Made by a program: the position numbers and the translations under genes. A DNA stretch of 20,133 nucleotides from an uncultured Actinomycetes bacterium (GTDB lineage Bacteria; Actinomycetota; Actinomycetes; S36-B12), in assembly GCA_937902285.1 (NCBI GenBank), contig CALGTB010000156.1, positions 1-20,133 on the forward strand, in the 5' to 3' direction. Positions 14,606 to 20,133 of the stretch are shown one piece after another. Each line of letters begins with the position of its first letter. Within the stretch, counting starts at the first letter, position 1. The notes beneath the pieces were generated by a model. It worked only from the letters and a program-made list of their open reading frames with translations, did not search any database and was not told where the DNA came from.

Positions 14606-15286
14606 ATGCAGGTCGCAGTGAGGCACCAGCCCGCATTCGCCGTCGCCCGGCTCACCCTCGCCTCAGGCGAGAGCGTCAAGGCCGAGTCCGGCTCCATGGC
14701 CGCGATGAGCCAGGGCATCAACATCGAGGCGAAGATGGAGGGCGGCCTGTTCAAGGCGCTCAAGCGCAGTGCCCTGGGCGGCGAGTCGTTCTTCGTGACC
14801 ACGTACAGCTCGACGGTCGAGGGCGGCTGGGTCGACGTCGCGGCGAACCTGCCCGGCGACATCGCCGTGATGCAGGTCGAGCCCGGACGCGGCCTCGGCG
14901 TGACCCGTGGGTCGTGGCTGGGCCACGAGTCGAGCGTCGAGATGGACACCAAGTGGGGCGGCGCCAACAACCTGTTCGGCGGCGAGGGCGGCTTCGTCGC
15001 GCACATGACCGGCAGCGGCCAGGTAGTGGTGGGCTCCTACGGCGCACTCGACCTGCACGAGCTCCAGCCGGGCCAGGGATTCACGGTCGACTCGGGCCAC
15101 CTCGTCGCCTATGACGACAGCATCGGCATGAAGACGCGCACGGTGTCGGGTCTCATGACCTCGATGAAGTCGGGCGAGGGCCTGGTCGTCGACATGACGG
15201 GTCCCGGCCGGGTTTGGACGCAGTCGCGCAACCCGGGTGCGCTGGTCCAGTGGCTGACGACGGTGCTGCCCTTCACGCGCGCCTAG
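14606..15286 (+). CDS. AIM24/TIGR00266-family protein
   Basis: The 226-residue protein is of the TIGR00266/AIM24 type, a beta-rich tryptophan-RNA-attenuator-like fold of unknown biochemical role, predicted cytoplasmic with no signal or membrane segment. Recognisable elements are the early LTLASGESVKAESGSMAAMS, GLFKALKRSALGGESFFVTTY around residues 48-68, the Gly-rich middle (NNLFGGEGGFVAHMTGSGQVV) and the ending GPGRVWTQSRNP. The ATG at 14606 has the strong ribosome binding site GGAGGAAA just upstream, and the length is that of the family. A very strong hairpin begins 22 bases after the stop. It is divergent from the YidE/AspT exchanger with a CRP-type palindrome between, which suggests shared control, not a shared function. 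Confidence 0.9.
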   Translation: MQVAVRHQPAFAVARLTLASGESVKAESGSMAAMSQGINIEAKMEGGLFKALKRSALGGESFFVTTYSSTVEGGWVDVAANLPGDIAVMQVEPGRGLGVTRGSWLGHESSVEMDTKWGGANNLFGGEGGFVAHMTGSGQVVVGSYGALDLHELQPGQGFTVDSGHLVAYDDSIGMKTRTVSGLMTSMKSGEGLVVDMTGPGRVWTQSRNPGALVQWLTTVLPFTRA

Positions 15287-15307
15287 ACCACCCGCGCACA
15301 CTCTCGC

Positions 15308-15365
15308 CGAGCGGTGAGGTGCGGCCCGTCGCGGTGACGCGAGCAGGGCGGCACCTCACCGCTCG
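15308..15365. terminator. Long nested hairpin, probable terminator of the AIM24-like gene
   Basis: Outer arms CGAGCGGTGAGGTGC (15308-15322) and GCACCTCACCGCTCG (15351-15365) are perfectly complementary over 15 bp. The 28-base interior folds again: GCCC pairs with GGGC, and TCGCG pairs with CGCGA around a GTGA tetraloop, which has the GNRA form. The result is a nearly continuous 58-base stem. It starts 22 bases after the AIM24-like stop and ends about 70 bases before the nifJ -10. No T-tract follows. Termination is the simplest role. Confidence 0.65.
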
Positions 15366-15403
15366 TGCGTTGGGCAGGGGCGAAAGCCGGTCGCGGGGTG
15401 ACG

Positions 15404-15420
15404 TATGGCCCTATATGTCC
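15404..15420 (+). promoter_or_regulatory. 10-bp-phased direct repeat upstream of nifJ, activator-site candidate
   Basis: TATGGCC (15404-15410) and TATGTCC (15414-15420) repeat exactly one helical turn apart and cover the -35 zone of the nifJ promoter. In-phase direct repeats at this position are typical of response-regulator activation sites. The span GGCCCTATATGTCC also loosely recalls the DosR/DevR hypoxia box, but only partly and not as a palindrome. Confidence 0.3.
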
Positions 15421-15435
15421 GGAGCGGGCAGGGCC

Positions 15436-15441
15436 TAGCGT
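15436..15441 (+). promoter_or_regulatory. -10 hexamer TAGCGT of nifJ
   Basis: TAGCGT fits TANNNT. A start near 15448 would give a leader of about 20 bases carrying GGAGGTGG (15459-15466) before the GTG at 15470. The -35 zone has no good consensus hexamer (ATATGT), which fits a promoter that needs an activator. Confidence 0.45.
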
Positions 15442-15469
15442 CGGACCGGACAAGCACCGGAGGTGGCCC

Positions 15470-19074
<3,605 letters not shown>

Positions 19075-19078
<4 letters not shown>

Positions 19079-20073
19079 GCAGCCTGGAGACCCGCTACCT
19101 GGGCCTGCCCCTGAGGTCACCCCTTGTCGCCTCACCGTCACCGGCGACCGGGAAGCTCGACTCCCTCCTGCGCCTCGACGACGCGGGCGTGGGCGCCGTG
19201 GTGCTGCCCAGCCTCTTCGAGGAGGAGATCGAGGCGGAGTCGCGCACGTTCAACGAGCGGCTCGAGACCGGCGCAGGGGTGTCGGGCGAGGCGTCCGACT
19301 ACTTCCCCGACCTCGACCTCGACCACCTCGGCCTCGACCGCCACGTCCTGCTCGTCGAGCAGGCGGCGCAGCGGCTCTCCGTGCCGGTCATCGCCAGCGT
19401 CAACGGCAACTCGGCTGGCGGCTGGGTGCAGTACGCCCGCATCCTCGAGGACGCGGGCGCCCGGGCCATCGAGCTGAACATGTACGACGTGGCCGTCGAC
19501 CCGTCCCGATCCTCCGCCGACGTCGAGGAGGGCTACCTCGACCTCGTCCGGTCGGTGCGCGCCGCCGTGGGCGTGCCGGTCGCAGTGAAGGTGTCGCCGT
19601 ACTTCGCCTCGTTCGCGCACTTCGCGACGGCCGTCGTCGAGGCGGGTGGAGACGGCCTCGTCCTCTTCAACCGCTTCTACCAGCCGGACCTCGATCTCGA
19701 GACGCTCGACGTGACGCCGCGCCTGGAGCTGTCGCACGCGGGCGAGGTGCGGCTGCCCCTGCGCTGGGTCGCGATCCTCCGTCCGCTGCTGCCAGCCACC
19801 TCGCTCGCCCTGACATCGGGGGTGGCCTCCGGTGCCGACCTGGCCAAGGGGCTGCTGGCCGGCGCAGACGTCGTGATGAGCGCCTCGGAGCTCCTGCGCC
19901 GGGGCCCCGAGCGCGCTCGCGCGCTGCTTGACGAGCTGGCCGCCTGGATGGACGCCAACGAGTACGAGTCGGTCGACCAGCTGCGGGGGAGCATCGCCCA
20001 CCATTCGGCCGCCGATCCCGGGGCCTTCGAGCGTGCCCAGTACCACCGGGTGCTGGCCTCCTGGAATCGCTGA
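19075..20073 (+). CDS. Dihydroorotate dehydrogenase-like FMN protein, coupled to nifJ
   Basis: The 332-residue TIM-barrel protein resembles class 1 dihydroorotate dehydrogenases. Family elements in order: LRSPLVASPSPATG at residues 13-26, VVLPSLFEEEIEAES, IASVNGNSAGGWVQYA, AIELNMYDV, VAVKVSPYFAS with the FMN-contacting Lys, GLVLFNRFYQPD, and TSGVASGADLAKGLLAGADVVMSAS for the FMN phosphate. Where true enzymes have N-x-S-C/S-P-N with the catalytic base, this protein reads NMYDVAVDP, so the base is absent and the reaction is probably not dihydroorotate oxidation. GTG 19075 overlaps the nifJ stop (GTGA) behind GGTGGAGAA, so it is made together with nifJ. Electron exchange with the NifJ/ferredoxin system is a reasonable guess, not shown. 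No pyrimidine genes are near. Confidence 0.88.
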
Positions 20074-20107
20074 GTCCGGTTCGCCCGAGCGGCCGCCGCC
20101 CCGGCAG

Positions 20108-20113
20108 TAGGGT
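20108..20113 (+). promoter_or_regulatory. -10 hexamer TAGGGT of a leaderless promoter
   Basis: TAGGGT is followed by 7 bases and an ATG at 20121, the same layout as at 5604 and 9845. It marks a likely new transcription unit after the nifJ pair, 47 bp beyond its stop. Confidence 0.45.
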
Positions 20114-20120
20114 GCCAGCC

Positions 20121-20133
20121 ATGAGACGAGTCG
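20121..20133 (+). CDS. First codons of a further gene (3' end outside window)
   Basis: Only ATG AGA CGA GTC G is visible (MRRV). It is proposed solely because a TAGGGT hexamer lies 7 bases upstream in the leaderless arrangement and the preceding gene has ended. Nothing can be said about the product. Confidence 0.35.

Noticed and set aside
15365..15469. An N-terminal extension of NifJ to an upstream start
   Set aside because: It would run through the hairpin edge and the promoter, has no ribosome binding site, and adds residues not typical of the family.

Overview
The window is a stretch of ordinary-looking chromosome from a high-GC Gram-positive bacterium (Actinomycetota). The coding regions are strongly GC-rich with nearly all third codon positions G or C, GTG starts are common, and several genes begin directly behind a TANNNT -10 hexamer, as leaderless actinobacterial genes do. 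The gene complement (actinobacterial flippase-like protein, holin-like 4-TM protein, two-PAS GGDEF/EAL protein, cysK-cysE, single-chain pyruvate:ferredoxin oxidoreductase) would fit a member of the Nocardioidaceae or a relative, but that family assignment is a guess. I see no tRNA, rRNA, CRISPR array, insertion sequence, phage or integration site.

Layout. 1-1074: the 3' end of a CxxC protein and a class I methyltransferase. 1081-3540 (minus): a large membrane protein joining a kinase-like domain that lacks the usual catalytic Asp to a UPF0104/LPG-synthase-type membrane domain, divergent from a small 4-TM membrane protein (3585-3980). 4000-5499 (minus): an amidase-signature hydrolase, divergent from 5616-7889, a PAS-PAS-GGDEF-EAL protein with a degenerate GGDEF signature and an intact EAL site. 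This is followed by an overlooked-looking 44-residue membrane microprotein (7898-8032) and a cation diffusion facilitator (8045-8995). 9045-9832 (minus): a GntR-type regulator and a rhodanese joined by an ATGA overlap. 9902-10558: a small alpha/beta hydrolase preceded by a 7-codon leader ORF, converging and overlapping by 20 bp with a YbaK-type tRNA-editing protein (10539-11036, minus). 11109-12819: the cysteine biosynthesis pair cysK-cysE. 12856-14487 (minus): a YidE/AspT-type exchanger, divergent from an AIM24/TIGR00266 protein (14606-15286), with a CRP-type palindrome between them. 15287-15469: the longest non-coding gap (183 bp), holding a very strong hairpin, a 10-bp-phased direct repeat and a promoter. 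15470-20073: nifJ and a dihydroorotate-dehydrogenase-like flavoprotein, overlapping at GTGA. 20121 onward: the probable first codons of another leaderless gene.

How genes work together. CysE makes O-acetylserine and CysK converts it to cysteine; the CysE C-terminus DYSI is the type of tail that docks into CysK. NifJ would oxidise pyruvate to acetyl-CoA while reducing ferredoxin, and the translationally coupled DHODH-like protein, whose catalytic base region is not that of a true DHODH, probably serves the same metabolic state. The GGDEF/EAL protein is probably a c-di-GMP phosphodiesterase. No stretch over 300 bp lacks a gene.

I do not find a clearly new defence, mobile or biosynthetic system. 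The best leads are the nifJ/DHODH-like pair and its promoter, the long hairpin, the CRP-type site, the 44-aa microprotein and the pseudokinase-flippase fusion.
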